From the NCBI RefSeq assembly GCF_027859255.1, contig NZ_JAQHXR010000002.1, positions 401,420 to 465,419 on the forward strand: 64,000 bases of DNA, written 5' to 3'. Each line of letters begins with the position of its first letter. The first letter of the stretch is position 1. The notes under the pieces are model-generated. The model searched no databases, was not told the origin of the DNA, and saw nothing but the letters and a program-made list of their open reading frames with translations. This document shows positions 17,195-25,458 of the stretch, piece after piece. Source of the DNA: Helicobacter ibis (GTDB taxonomy: Bacteria; Campylobacterota; Campylobacteria; Campylobacterales; Helicobacteraceae). Both the position numbers and the translations under genes were made by a program.

Positions 17195-18711
17195 TTATTT
17201 ACGATGGACAATCCCATTATTTCTACCACTTCCATCATCTTCCATTCTATTATTTGCCCATTCAATACAACTTTGACAAATTTTAAACTTCTCATATTTT
17301 TGTGTAAGGCATTCTTTTCTTAAGGCATTTAAGGTTTTTCCATTCCATATTTCTTCTAAAGTATCTTTATATACATCTCCAACACTCACTTCGCTTCTGC
17401 CATAAGTAGCCTGCATGGCACAACAAATACTAACCTTACCATTTGGTGCTATATACATTCCATTAAAAAATGGCCAATGACATACATATCTATTTTCTGG
17501 CATTTTTTCTTTATGAAATCCTTTCTCATCTAAAAACATTTCATTAGAAAAATTTACATAATTAATATATGGTAAATATTCTTTCCACTTCTCCATAAAT
17601 AAGCCCATTTCATTTTTAACACCCTTAGATTCCACAAGCACACAATTTAAGTTAATTTCAACATTGCTTCTAGAAACTTGAGCATATCTTATGAACTCTC
17701 TTACATTTTCTTCCACCTTTTTTAAACTAGCACCACGAATCTCTTTATATGTTTTCTCATTAGCTCCATCTATGCTAAATCGTATATATGAAATCCCACT
17801 ATCTATTAACTTTTTGCTTCTATCTTTTGTTAATAAAGTAGCATTACTTGTAAATCCAACTCTCTTCACTCCACTATCTCTAGCAAACTTTATAAAATCA
17901 TAAATCCTATCATCTAATAGCACCTCTCCCGGTCCTGTAAAATCGACCACACAACCATTTTTTGAAGCATAGAGGATAGCGTCTTTTACCACTTGTGAAT
18001 CTAGTTTCATAGGAATTTTAAAAAATTCTGTGCTTTGAGTTGGCTTATACACTGGAGAATGGTAATGGCACATAATGCAAGAAAGATTGCAAGTATTGTT
18101 CAGCTGGATTCCTATTGTCTCTGGTGCTTTATAAAAATATCTTAGATTCTTTGTTAGATCTCTTGTTAGTACATCTTTATTGATATCATAAGGCTTAAAA
18201 GAATATGAAAGATTAAAAAGCTTTCTAGATTCTTTAAAAATAACTTTCTTATACACCTTGGAATCTATGCCCAAAGTCTTCCTTAAAAGAGGGTGAATCT
18301 TATTTCTTAAACTCACGTCTAATAGATTATTCCTATAAAGAGATTCAATGTAATAATTATCTAGTGTTAAATCTTTTTTTAAACAAAAGAAAGCAAAGTC
18401 ATCTACTTCAACATATTCATTTGGTTTTGGATAGTAATATAAATTATCTTCACTCTTTAAGCAATCATTGAAAAATTTTTCACACACTTTTTGCTCTTCT
18501 ACTTCTAGTAATGGATAATTAAAGGCTATCAATTGCCCCCCCCCCGCAGAGAATTTTGACATTCTCTTAGCTCATCAATAGCCATCTTAAAATCACCAAA
18601 AAACTCATTTACACAAAACTCTTCTAAATTTAAACTTTTATCTAAATTTAGAGTATCGATAACGCTATTTACACCTGTCTTATTTTTAAAATTTACTATT
18701 ATTGTTTTCAT
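17195..18711 (-). CDS. Radical SAM/SPASM protein with long N-terminal domain, phase OFF by tract T8
   Basis: The start with a good site (AAGGAGAAAT then ATG at 18711) opens a frame that reads to Ser-Leu-Arg-Gly3-Asn and stops just past a 10-G tract. The remainder, with CNLSCIMC near residue 200 of the joined protein, GPGEVLLDD, and SPASM cysteines (VSICCAMQAT, FKICQSCIEW), is in another frame. With 11 G the product would be 505 residues. A weak ATG at 18562, next to the tract, is in frame with the long part and could allow some bypass expression. The N-terminal 55 residues (MKTIIVNFKNKTG...) are not recognised. Confidence 0.8.
18536..18545 (-). repeat. Poly-G tract T8 (10 G, out of frame)
   Basis: Context is AAAATTCTCTGC, 10 G, CAATTGATAG. 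From the well-supported start it is read as Leu-Arg-Gly, like T5. 11 G restores the frame. Confidence 0.95.
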
Positions 18712-18719
18712 ATTTCTCC

Positions 18720-19672
18720 TTATATCCAAGTTGCACAATTTGTGCATTCTTTCATTGCACCTCTACCATCTTTTAGATGAATCTCTCTTATTTTCTTATA
18801 AGATTCTCCTTGCCACACCTCTTTTATAGTATTTTTACGCAAATCGCCTAAGATAACATTTCTACCCATATCTACACAGCACAATCCAACCCTGCCATCA
18901 CTTAATATTATCATGGTATTCCATAGTGTATAACATGGAAGTTTAGGATATATAAACTCATCACTTTTATATTTGCTAAACCCTGTAAATTGCTTCACAT
19001 CATCTTTTAGCTCACCTTCCATGAAAAATGTATTTAGATTTTTAGAATACACGCTATCGCCTTCTTTAAAATTATCTTTAAAAAACTTTCGAAAATCTTC
19101 TATTTCATTTGCATTACAATCCATTTGGGTAATTCTTATCCTTATTCTAGTATCAAAATTACCACTATTTCTTAACTCTATCAAACCTAAGACATTATTT
19201 ATTACTTCATCAAATTTTAACCCAACACGAATCTTTTCATAGATTTCCTTTTTAAGACTATCAAGCGAGATATCAATCTGTGTAATACCACTCTCTAAAA
19301 TCTCCAATGCTCTATCTTTAAACATTAAAGAAGCATTAGTGGTAAAAAATACATTTTTAATGCCACCATTTTTCAAAATAGAAATCTTCTCTGCCAACTT
19401 TTTATCTAGCAGTGGCTCTCCACCCAAAAAGACGCTAACCCTTTGAATCACATCTTTATATTCAAAAAGTTCGTTGGAAACCTTCAAGAATAAAGAATCA
19501 CTCATTTTGTTTGTCTCTCTATGCCATTCATTTATTCCACACATTACACATCTGGCATTACAATTCTGTATTGTCTCTATTTGCACATATCTAGGAAAAG
19601 AGAGGAAATCATCTAATAAATCCCCCCCCCCGCAGCTGTAATGCGGTTTAATATAAATTCTTTATTTGTCAT
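18720..19672 (-). CDS. Radical SAM/SPASM protein, phase OFF by tract T9
   Basis: The ATG at 19672 follows CTAAGGAGTAAAA and starts MTNKEFILNRITAAGGG, parallel to MTNEEYVLSKI at 9198. With the present 10 G the frame ends two codons after the tract. With 11 G it continues DLLDDFLSFPRYVQIET into the barrel with CNARCVMC and a SPASM tail (VGLCCVDMGR, KECTNCATW). The restored length is 317 residues, identical to the ON paralog at 8245. Reinitiation at a GTG at 19586 would remove the first 29 residues but keep the cluster motif. Function: radical SAM chemistry on an unknown glycan-related substrate. Confidence 0.85.
19622..19631 (-). repeat. Poly-G tract T9 (10 G, out of frame)
   Basis: Context is ATTACAGCTGC, 10 G, ATTTATTAG. 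It reads as Ala-Ala-Gly3. 11 G restores the frame. Confidence 0.95.
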
Positions 19673-19681
19673 TTTTACTCC

Positions 19682-20639
19682 TTAGTTAATCCATGCTATA
19701 CAATTTTTGCAAAACTCAACTCCACCTCGACCACTTTTTATATGAATCTCCTTAAAAGATTCTCTAATTTTATTATTTTGCCAGTTTTCTTTTATGCTTG
19801 TTTCATTCAAATTTCCTAATTTATAAACTCTACACTGATCAATACAACACAAAGCAATGCTACCATCCGCCTTTATCCCCATTGTATTCCACAAGGTATA
19901 GCAAGGCTTATTTTTTGCATTATAAATTCTTTGTTGCTCTTTATCATATTCTATATCATGTGCAATTTTACCACTTTGTTGTAAATCTATAGATAACTCA
20001 TCAATCCTTATGCTATCACCATTTTGAAAATCCAAAAATCTCTTCCAAAAATCAACAATACTAGGAATATCGTCAATATAATTTATATTTTTAATAATAC
20101 TAATTCTAACTTGTGTTTTATAATGCTTTAAATTTCTTAAATTTATAAATTCTAGCACATTTCCAAGAACTTCTATAAAACTTAATCCTTTTCTCATGGA
20201 TTCATAATATTGCTTATCAAGCCCATCAAAAGAGAAATTAACATGATTTACTCCGCTCTCTAATATAGAAACAGCACGGCTTTTATTCATCAAAGAAGCA
20301 TTGGTAGAGAAATTTACATTTATTCCACCATTTCTAAAAAACAAAATCTTTTCTTCGAGCTTTTTATCAAGCAGTGGCTCATTGCCAAGATACAACGCAA
20401 CCTTTTTTACAAAATCTTTATTTTCTAAAACCTCATTAGCAATTTTAAAAAACAAAGAATCGCTCATAAACTTACCACTTATTTTCTTTTTCCATTCATT
20501 GATACCACACATTACACACCTAGCGGTGCAATCATTTGTCGTTTCAATTTGCAAATATTCAGGAAATCTACTAAAAGAGGATAGATTTCGCCCCCCCCCC
20601 CGCAGAGATTTTATTCAATATATATTCTTCATTTATCAT
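19682..20639 (-). CDS. Radical SAM/SPASM protein, phase OFF by tract T10
   Basis: The ATG at 20639 follows AGGAAATGGC and opens MINEEYILNKISAGGG. The 11-G tract at codon 13 shifts translation out of frame. With 10 G it would continue RNLSSFSRFPEYLQIET into CTARCVMC and the SPASM region (IALCCIDQCR, VEFCKNCIAW), giving 318 residues, in line with the paralogs of 317 and 310. A TTG at 20554 in the barrel frame has no site and would be a poor start. It lies directly between two other radical SAM genes on the same strand. The substrate is unknown. Confidence 0.85.
20591..20601 (-). repeat. Poly-G tract T10 (11 G, out of frame)
   Basis: Context is ATAAAATCTCTGC, 11 G, CGAAATCTAT. It reads as Ser-Ala-Gly. 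10 G restores the frame. This gene needs the opposite change (loss of one G) from its neighbour at T9 (gain of one G). Confidence 0.95.
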
Positions 20640-20647
20640 GCCATTTC

Positions 20648-21712
20648 CTACACAAATCCCAAATGCTTCTTATCAGCATTTAAATATTCTAAAATCATTT
20701 TATTTTTCTCATGTGCTACACAATGATGATTACACACACAAGTTGGATCAACCTTAAAAAATGCCTCTTTATTATTAAACCACCACTCTTTAAAAGATAT
20801 ATCTTTAATACTTCCAAGCAATGCTTCATCTAAATTATAAGCCTTATCTTGACAAGGATAAATATTTAAATCCGCACCAATAACCATTAGCACTTGAGAA
20901 TAAGGACACCAATTATAGTCTTTTTCAAAGCTACCTAGTTGATAATGATATGAATCATAAATCTCCAAATCTTTACCAAAAGATTCTTTTGCCTTTTGTA
21001 TCTGCTCTTTAGCACTCTCATAAAACTCTTTATGATATTTGTTTGTCTCTTCTCCATCATTGCTTGTAATTGTAGGGGATATTTTCATAGAATCCACACC
21101 AATATCGCTTAAAATTTTTGCCATACTATAAATTTCTTTATAATTTTCAGCTCCAACAATATAGCTAACGCCAAGATAGCAACTTCCACCAAGCTTCTTA
21201 AAGTCTTCCATATTTTTAATGATTTTATCAAACTCTGCCTTCCCAACGCCACGAAATTTCTTATAACTTTCATTGCTAAAGCCGTCCATACTTACTCTAA
21301 CCCAAGTTCCATTATGTGCAAAAATCTCTGCTATTTCTCCATTTAACTTTGAACCATTTGTAAGTGTAGCAAAAGCAATACTGCTCTGTGCAAGTCTTTG
21401 CAATGTACTTTTCATGTATTTATAAACTAATGGCTCCCCACCACCGCTAAATGTTATAGCCTTAACACCCATGCTCTCACAATCATCAATTATTTCTAGC
21501 ATTTTATCTTCTGGTATATAATCCCTCTCAACCATATCCTTACCAAGTTGCAAATTAGATACCTTATAAGCACAATACCAACAATCATGATTGCATACAT
21601 TAGTGGGCTTTATCCTTATATGCACAGGAGGTGTTATCTCCCTATCTTTTGGCAACGAATCTATTTTGTATTTATAATGAAATACTTTATATTTTGTATA
21701 TAATAATCCCAA
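20648..21712 (-). CDS. Radical SAM/SPASM protein without a tract
   Basis: This protein of about 354 residues has CNHDCWYC near residue 45, AITFSGGGEPLVYKYM, and a C-terminal Cys set (NWCPYSQVLM, YPCQDKAYN, CVCNHHC). The start chosen is TTG at 21712, because AGGAG lies five bases upstream and the O-methyltransferase stop ends just before it. A TTG at 21754 would extend it by 14 residues without a site. It is less similar to the 8245/18720/19682 group and closer to GGGEP-type SPASM proteins seen in glycan clusters. It has no homopolymer, so it stays expressed while its neighbours switch. Confidence 0.85.
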   Translation of the reverse strand: MGLLYTKYKVFHYKYKIDSLPKDREITPPVHIRIKPTNVCNHDCWYCAYKVSNLQLGKDMVERDYIPEDKMLEIIDDCESMGVKAITFSGGGEPLVYKYMKSTLQRLAQSSIAFATLTNGSKLNGEIAEIFAHNGTWVRVSMDGFSNESYKKFRGVGKAEFDKIIKNMEDFKKLGGSCYLGVSYIVGAENYKEIYSMAKILSDIGVDSMKISPTITSNDGEETNKYHKEFYESAKEQIQKAKESFGKDLEIYDSYHYQLGSFEKDYNWCPYSQVLMVIGADLNIYPCQDKAYNLDEALLGSIKDISFKEWWFNNKEAFFKVDPTCVCNHHCVAHEKNKMILEYLNADKKHLGFV

Positions 21713-21713
21713 T

Positions 21714-22437
21714 TTAACTCCTAAGCTTTGTAACAATGCAACTTCCAGCACCAAGCGGAAGCAACAAAGAATTTACATCATCTCTTTTTAAAAGAGATTC
21801 TAAGAATTTCTTAACACCTTTACCTTTTTGCGTTTGTGGTTCATCATTTAAGATATCTCCGACAAAAAATCCATCATCAATCATCAAAATACCACCAACT
21901 CTTAAATATGGAAATAACATATTAAAATAATCAAAATAATGCTCTTTATTTCCATCTAAGAAGATAAAGTCATATAAATCCCCCCCCCCCTCTCTCAGAG
22001 GTTAGATCTTGTATGATTTCAAATGCATTGCCTTCTAAGAGTGTAATATTATCTAATCCTGCTTGTTTAAAATTTTCTTTAGCAATATTTGCAAACTCAC
22101 TAAATTTTTCAATAGTAGTTACACTTCCACTCTCACCAACGCTTTTAGCTAAATTTATAGTTCCCATTCCTACAAATGTCCCAATTTCTAGCACTTTTTT
22201 AGCTTGTATTTGAGATATTAAAATGCTCTGAAATTTTCTAACTATTGGATCTGTACCCATGTATTGTTGCTCTGGGAAGTCTTTATGAAACTTAAAACTA
22301 GAATCTCTATTGTCTATTTTAGAGTATTTTAAACAAGTTGCAAAAATTCTATCATTTAACGATTCTCTATCTTCTTTATAATACTCCAAAAATGGTTCTT
22401 GATTTGGAATTATTCTATCACTCATCTTATATTGCAT
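21714..22437 (-). CDS. O-methyltransferase (CCoAOMT-like), phase OFF by tract T11
   Basis: The first part (from the ATG at 22437, after AGGAGAAATT) contains VLEIGTFVGMGTINLAKSV near residue 80 and TTIEKFSEFA, the SAM-binding region of small cation-dependent O-methyltransferases. After an 11-G tract at codon 149 it stops at once. The other frame continues DLYDFIFLDGNKEHYFDYF and then MLFPYLRVGGILMIDDG, the expected metal-binding C-terminal half. 10 or 13 G would restore a 240-residue enzyme, the normal family length. It should methylate a hydroxyl of a sugar or similar acceptor; the substrate is unknown. Confidence 0.85.
21980..21990 (-). repeat. Poly-G tract T11 (11 G, out of frame, variant flank)
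   Basis: Context is ATCTAACCTCTGAGAGA, 11 G, ATTTATATG. It lacks the TGC that precedes the other tracts but shares TCTAACCTCTG with T6; AGAGA takes the place of C before the G run. Confidence 0.95.
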
Positions 22438-22445
22438 AATTTCTC

Positions 22446-23108
22446 CTATTCAAAATATATAAACTCATAATCACCTTTATAGCCAAACTCACCCATAAGC
22501 CATATCCACTCGCTAGGAGAAAAAAAGCTATCACAAGTTAATGCCCAACACTGCAAATTAAAAAGCTCTTTATTATTCCTGTAAGATTCGACCATGAAAT
22601 AGGAATCTTTTGCAATCCTCTCCATTTCACTAAAAGCATTTTTTAAATGATATATAGACAAATTATGCAAAGTTCCTAAAGAAATAACCAAATCAAACTC
22701 TTTATCTCCAAATGGAAATGGATCTTTAGCACTAAATTTAAAAAGATTGTTTTTCACTTCTTCTTTTGCGTTTTGCAAAGCATATTCTGAAATATCAAAT
22801 CCCACAATCTGACAATTTGGAAGTATCTTTTTTATCTCATAGAGTAAAAACGCCTTACCACAACCCACATCTAAAATCTTGCTATTATTACCTAGTTTAT
22901 AAATTTCTATTAAATCCCTAGCCACAGCCTCCCATCTACCATCATACTTATATCCACCATAGCCATATCTTCTATCCCCATCCCAAAAAGATTCATCATA
23001 CTTTTTTGCTACTTCCATGCATTCTATTTTAGAATCCATCATTCTTGCTATATAATCTCTAGCAGTCTTTTTATGTAGTTTTGTAAAAATATTTAATATT
23101 CTTCCCAT
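22446..23108 (-). CDS. Class I SAM-dependent methyltransferase
   Basis: This 220-residue protein has a canonical SAM motif ILDVGCGKAFLLYEI near residue 78, then IVGFDISEYAL and FDLVISLGTLHNL. The N-terminal segment SFWDGDRRYGYGGYKYDGRW is characteristic of a small family seen next to transketolase-type genes in glycan clusters. It directly follows the transketolase C-subunit gene (its ATG comes right after that stop) and probably methylates the sugar made there. No homopolymer is present. The exact position methylated is not predictable. Confidence 0.82.
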   Translation of the reverse strand: MGRILNIFTKLHKKTARDYIARMMDSKIECMEVAKKYDESFWDGDRRYGYGGYKYDGRWEAVARDLIEIYKLGNNSKILDVGCGKAFLLYEIKKILPNCQIVGFDISEYALQNAKEEVKNNLFKFSAKDPFPFGDKEFDLVISLGTLHNLSIYHLKNAFSEMERIAKDSYFMVESYRNNKELFNLQCWALTCDSFFSPSEWIWLMGEFGYKGDYEFIYFE

Positions 23109-23978
23109 TTATAGCCTTTCTTTTATAGATTTTACTATTCCTTTAGAATCTATACCAAAATATTCCCTTCCATATTCACAATTTCCTATTAAATGTACAT
23201 ATTTATTGCTTACTGCTAAAATCTCAATTTTTGCATTTGTGTAATTTTTTAAAAATGTCCCTAAACCACCATAACTAAAATGCTCTTCTACAACAAAAAT
23301 ATATTTATAAGCCTCTAAATTAAATTCAAAGCTATTTATAAATGGCTTAGTAGCCACATCACAACCTAGAATCTCACCTGCTTTTAGTGCTTCTTGTGAT
23401 ATAGAGCTATGAGAGAGGATTAAAATTTCACTATTATTTTGTAGCAAAAATTGTAATTTTGAAATATCAGCAATTTCTCCATTGTGCAAATTTGGCTCAC
23501 CTGCTTTTGGGATTCTTATATAGCTTGGCTTATTGCTCTTATATGCGTATTCAAAACAAGCTCTAACCTCAAGCGGATCACATGGGGAAAAAATATCTAA
23601 ATTTGGCATACTTAAAGCTAAGCCTATATCTTCTAGCGCATAATGTGTCATGCCACTTGGCATATAAGTAAGACCACTCCCAGTTCCTACTAAAATCACA
23701 GGTAGTTCTTGATAGCAAATATCAAGTCTAACTTGCTCATAAGGACGCATAATCACAAATGGAGCAATATTATAATAAATAGCCTTCTTTCCTTGCATAG
23801 CAAGACCAGAAGCCATACTTACACACAAAGATTCATTAATGCCTGGATTTATATATTGATCTTTATATTCTTCTTTAAAACTATCCCATACACCAAGCCC
23901 AGCATCACCACTAATTAAAAAAACATTAGAATCTTTTTTTGCTACCTCAATAATACATGAAGCAATTGTATTTCTCAT
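23109..23978 (-). CDS. Transketolase-like protein, C-terminal subunit
   Basis: This 289-residue protein corresponds to the pyrimidine-binding and C-terminal domains of transketolase. It has FLISGDAGLGVWDSF, the GINESLCVSMASGLAMQGKK segment with the Glu that activates thiamine diphosphate, and a C-terminal Rossmann-like part. It pairs with the N-terminal subunit encoded just upstream, with which it overlaps by 4 bases (ATGA, 23975-23978). Split transketolases in surface-sugar loci transfer two-carbon units to build or branch unusual sugars. Central metabolism is unlikely here given the neighbours. The acceptor is not known. Confidence 0.85.
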   Translation of the reverse strand: MRNTIASCIIEVAKKDSNVFLISGDAGLGVWDSFKEEYKDQYINPGINESLCVSMASGLAMQGKKAIYYNIAPFVIMRPYEQVRLDICYQELPVILVGTGSGLTYMPSGMTHYALEDIGLALSMPNLDIFSPCDPLEVRACFEYAYKSNKPSYIRIPKAGEPNLHNGEIADISKLQFLLQNNSEILILSHSSISQEALKAGEILGCDVATKPFINSFEFNLEAYKYIFVVEEHFSYGGLGTFLKNYTNAKIEILAVSNKYVHLIGNCEYGREYFGIDSKGIVKSIKERL

Positions 23979-24748
23979 TTTAGCTCCTCTAATGCTCTAG
24001 CATAAATTTCATCAGTAACCAAATAATAATGCCACTCTAGCTTATCTTCCATAAAGCTAACACCCTTACCCTTAGTAGTATCACATATCACGCATAAAGG
24101 CTTATCTTTTTTGTTATTTATAGCATTTATAATAGAATCTTCACAATGCCCATCTACACGCTCACAATCCCAGCTAAACGCTCTAAACTTATCCTCTAAT
24201 GGCTCATAGTCTAATAGCTCACTAGCCCTACCATAGCCTTGCAAATCATTTCTATCAATTAATGCAACGATATTATTTAAACCTAGTTTTGCCCCAAGCA
24301 TAAGTGCCTCCCAAATGCTTCCTTCTTGAATTTCACCATCACCCATTAGAACATAAATATTTCTATCTTGTTTATCTTTTTTAAAAGCCATAGCCATTCC
24401 AATAGCCATAGGTAGTGCATGTCCCAGGCTACCTGCTGATATTTCTATGTATTTATGCGTATTTCTATCTGTATGAGCTGGAAGTGTGCCTCCATTTTGA
24501 TAATATGAAAAAAGCATTTCTTCACTCATCAATCCTTTGTGATAAAACGTAGAATATAAACTCATTGCAGAATGTGCTTTTGAGAGTAAAAATATATCTC
24601 TGCTTTCATAAGGGTCTAATCTTAAGACCTTAAAATACAAAGCACTAAAAATATCCACACAGCCTAAAGCAGAGCCTATATGAGGACCTCTTGCTTGATT
24701 TGCTAATTTTAATAGTGTTTTTCTTATTTCTTTTGCGATATCTGTCAT
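23975..24748 (-). CDS. Transketolase-like protein, N-terminal subunit
   Basis: This 257-residue protein carries the thiamine-diphosphate-binding half. It has GPHIGSALGCVDIFSALYF near residue 20, SLGHALPMAIGMAMA near 115, and the GDGEIQEGSIWEALMLG motif that binds the Mg-diphosphate. It forms one enzyme with the C-terminal subunit downstream; both would be needed. It overlaps the upstream methyltransferase by ATGA (24745-24748), so the tract-controlled methyltransferase and both transketolase halves form a coupled chain. Role inferred: two-carbon transfer in synthesis of an island-specific sugar. Confidence 0.87.
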   Translation of the reverse strand: MTDIAKEIRKTLLKLANQARGPHIGSALGCVDIFSALYFKVLRLDPYESRDIFLLSKAHSAMSLYSTFYHKGLMSEEMLFSYYQNGGTLPAHTDRNTHKYIEISAGSLGHALPMAIGMAMAFKKDKQDRNIYVLMGDGEIQEGSIWEALMLGAKLGLNNIVALIDRNDLQGYGRASELLDYEPLEDKFRAFSWDCERVDGHCEDSIINAINNKKDKPLCVICDTTKGKGVSFMEDKLEWHYYLVTDEIYARALEELK

Positions 24749-25449
24749 ATATTACCTTTTCTTGGACAAACACATAATGCAAAAAGATAATGTGCCATAG
24801 GATAAAACCCAGTATGCACAACCTCATCATTCATGCTAAAGACAAACACAGAATGAAAATACTTTTTGCAAAATTCCTTAAACTCCTCGCCACTCTTACA
24901 ATTTACATGTTCAGCTTTTGAACCCTCACTTGCATATACTTGACTTTCTAATGAAGGGATACCAAGTATCAAATTACCCCCCCCCCCCGCAGAATCTAGC
25001 GGTTTTAAACTAGATAGTATATTTCTCATAAACATATCTTCGCTTTCTTTTGGAATATGTTCTAACACATCTAATGCATAAATTCCATCAAAAGCTCCAA
25101 ATTCATCTTGCATTTGAGATAAATCAAGTGCAGTTAGTGTCATATTTTCTGGGCGGTTTAATTGTTTTGCTTGATCAATAAAAACTGGATCATAATCACT
25201 AGCTACCAAATGACCAACCGTATCAGCTACTATCGCAAAATAAAATACATCCGCACAACCAAGCTCTAAAACCTTATCATATCCACTGAACATTTTAGAT
25301 ACAAACTTATATCTAGCTACAGCTAATGCAAGTCTAATTGGTTGCTTAAAATAAGCATAAGAGCTCATATACCCCATTTGAGCAACTTGACCTTCATCGT
25401 ATTCTTTTACAATTCTATTAAAATATTTTCCCTTAGTAACTTTATCCAA
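24745..25449 (-). CDS. Class I SAM-dependent methyltransferase with internal tract, ON
   Basis: This 234-residue protein has VLELGCADVFYFAIVADTV near residue 60, FDGIYALDVLEHIPKES near 115, and a conserved tail (MNDEVVHTGF, PMAHYLFALC). A 12-G tract at codon 153 sits where the family has its post-helix Gly-rich turn and adds Asp-Ser-Ala-Gly4 before NLILGIPSLESQ. 11 or 13 G would stop within two codons of the tract and remove the C-terminal third. It starts with TTG (25449), preceded by TAGGAGTCAGTT. The downstream transketolase gene overlaps it by four bases, so OFF states may also lower transketolase translation. Confidence 0.85.
   Translation of the reverse strand: MDKVTKGKYFNRIVKEYDEGQVAQMGYMSSYAYFKQPIRLALAVARYKFVSKMFSGYDKVLELGCADVFYFAIVADTVGHLVASDYDPVFIDQAKQLNRPENMTLTALDLSQMQDEFGAFDGIYALDVLEHIPKESEDMFMRNILSSLKPLDSAGGGGNLILGIPSLESQVYASEGSKAEHVNCKSGEEFKEFCKKYFHSVFVFSMNDEVVHTGFYPMAHYLFALCVCPRKGNI
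24977..24988 (-). repeat. Poly-G tract T12 (12 G)
   Basis: Context is CTAGATTCTGC, 12 G, TAATTTGATAC. It reads as Ser-Ala-Gly4. 11 and 13 G both give immediate stops. Confidence 0.95.
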
Positions 25450-25458
25450 AACTGACTC

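Noticed and set aside
7430..20640. The repeated FSAGGG/SAGGGG peptide as a conserved protein motif or binding loop
   Set aside because: The same DNA is read as LRGGG or LCGGG in other genes, so the peptide similarity is a by-product of the DNA element.
5374..24997. CRISPR array or insertion-sequence ends
   Set aside because: The repeats are short, kilobases apart and inside genes, with no spacers, terminal inverted repeats or transposase.
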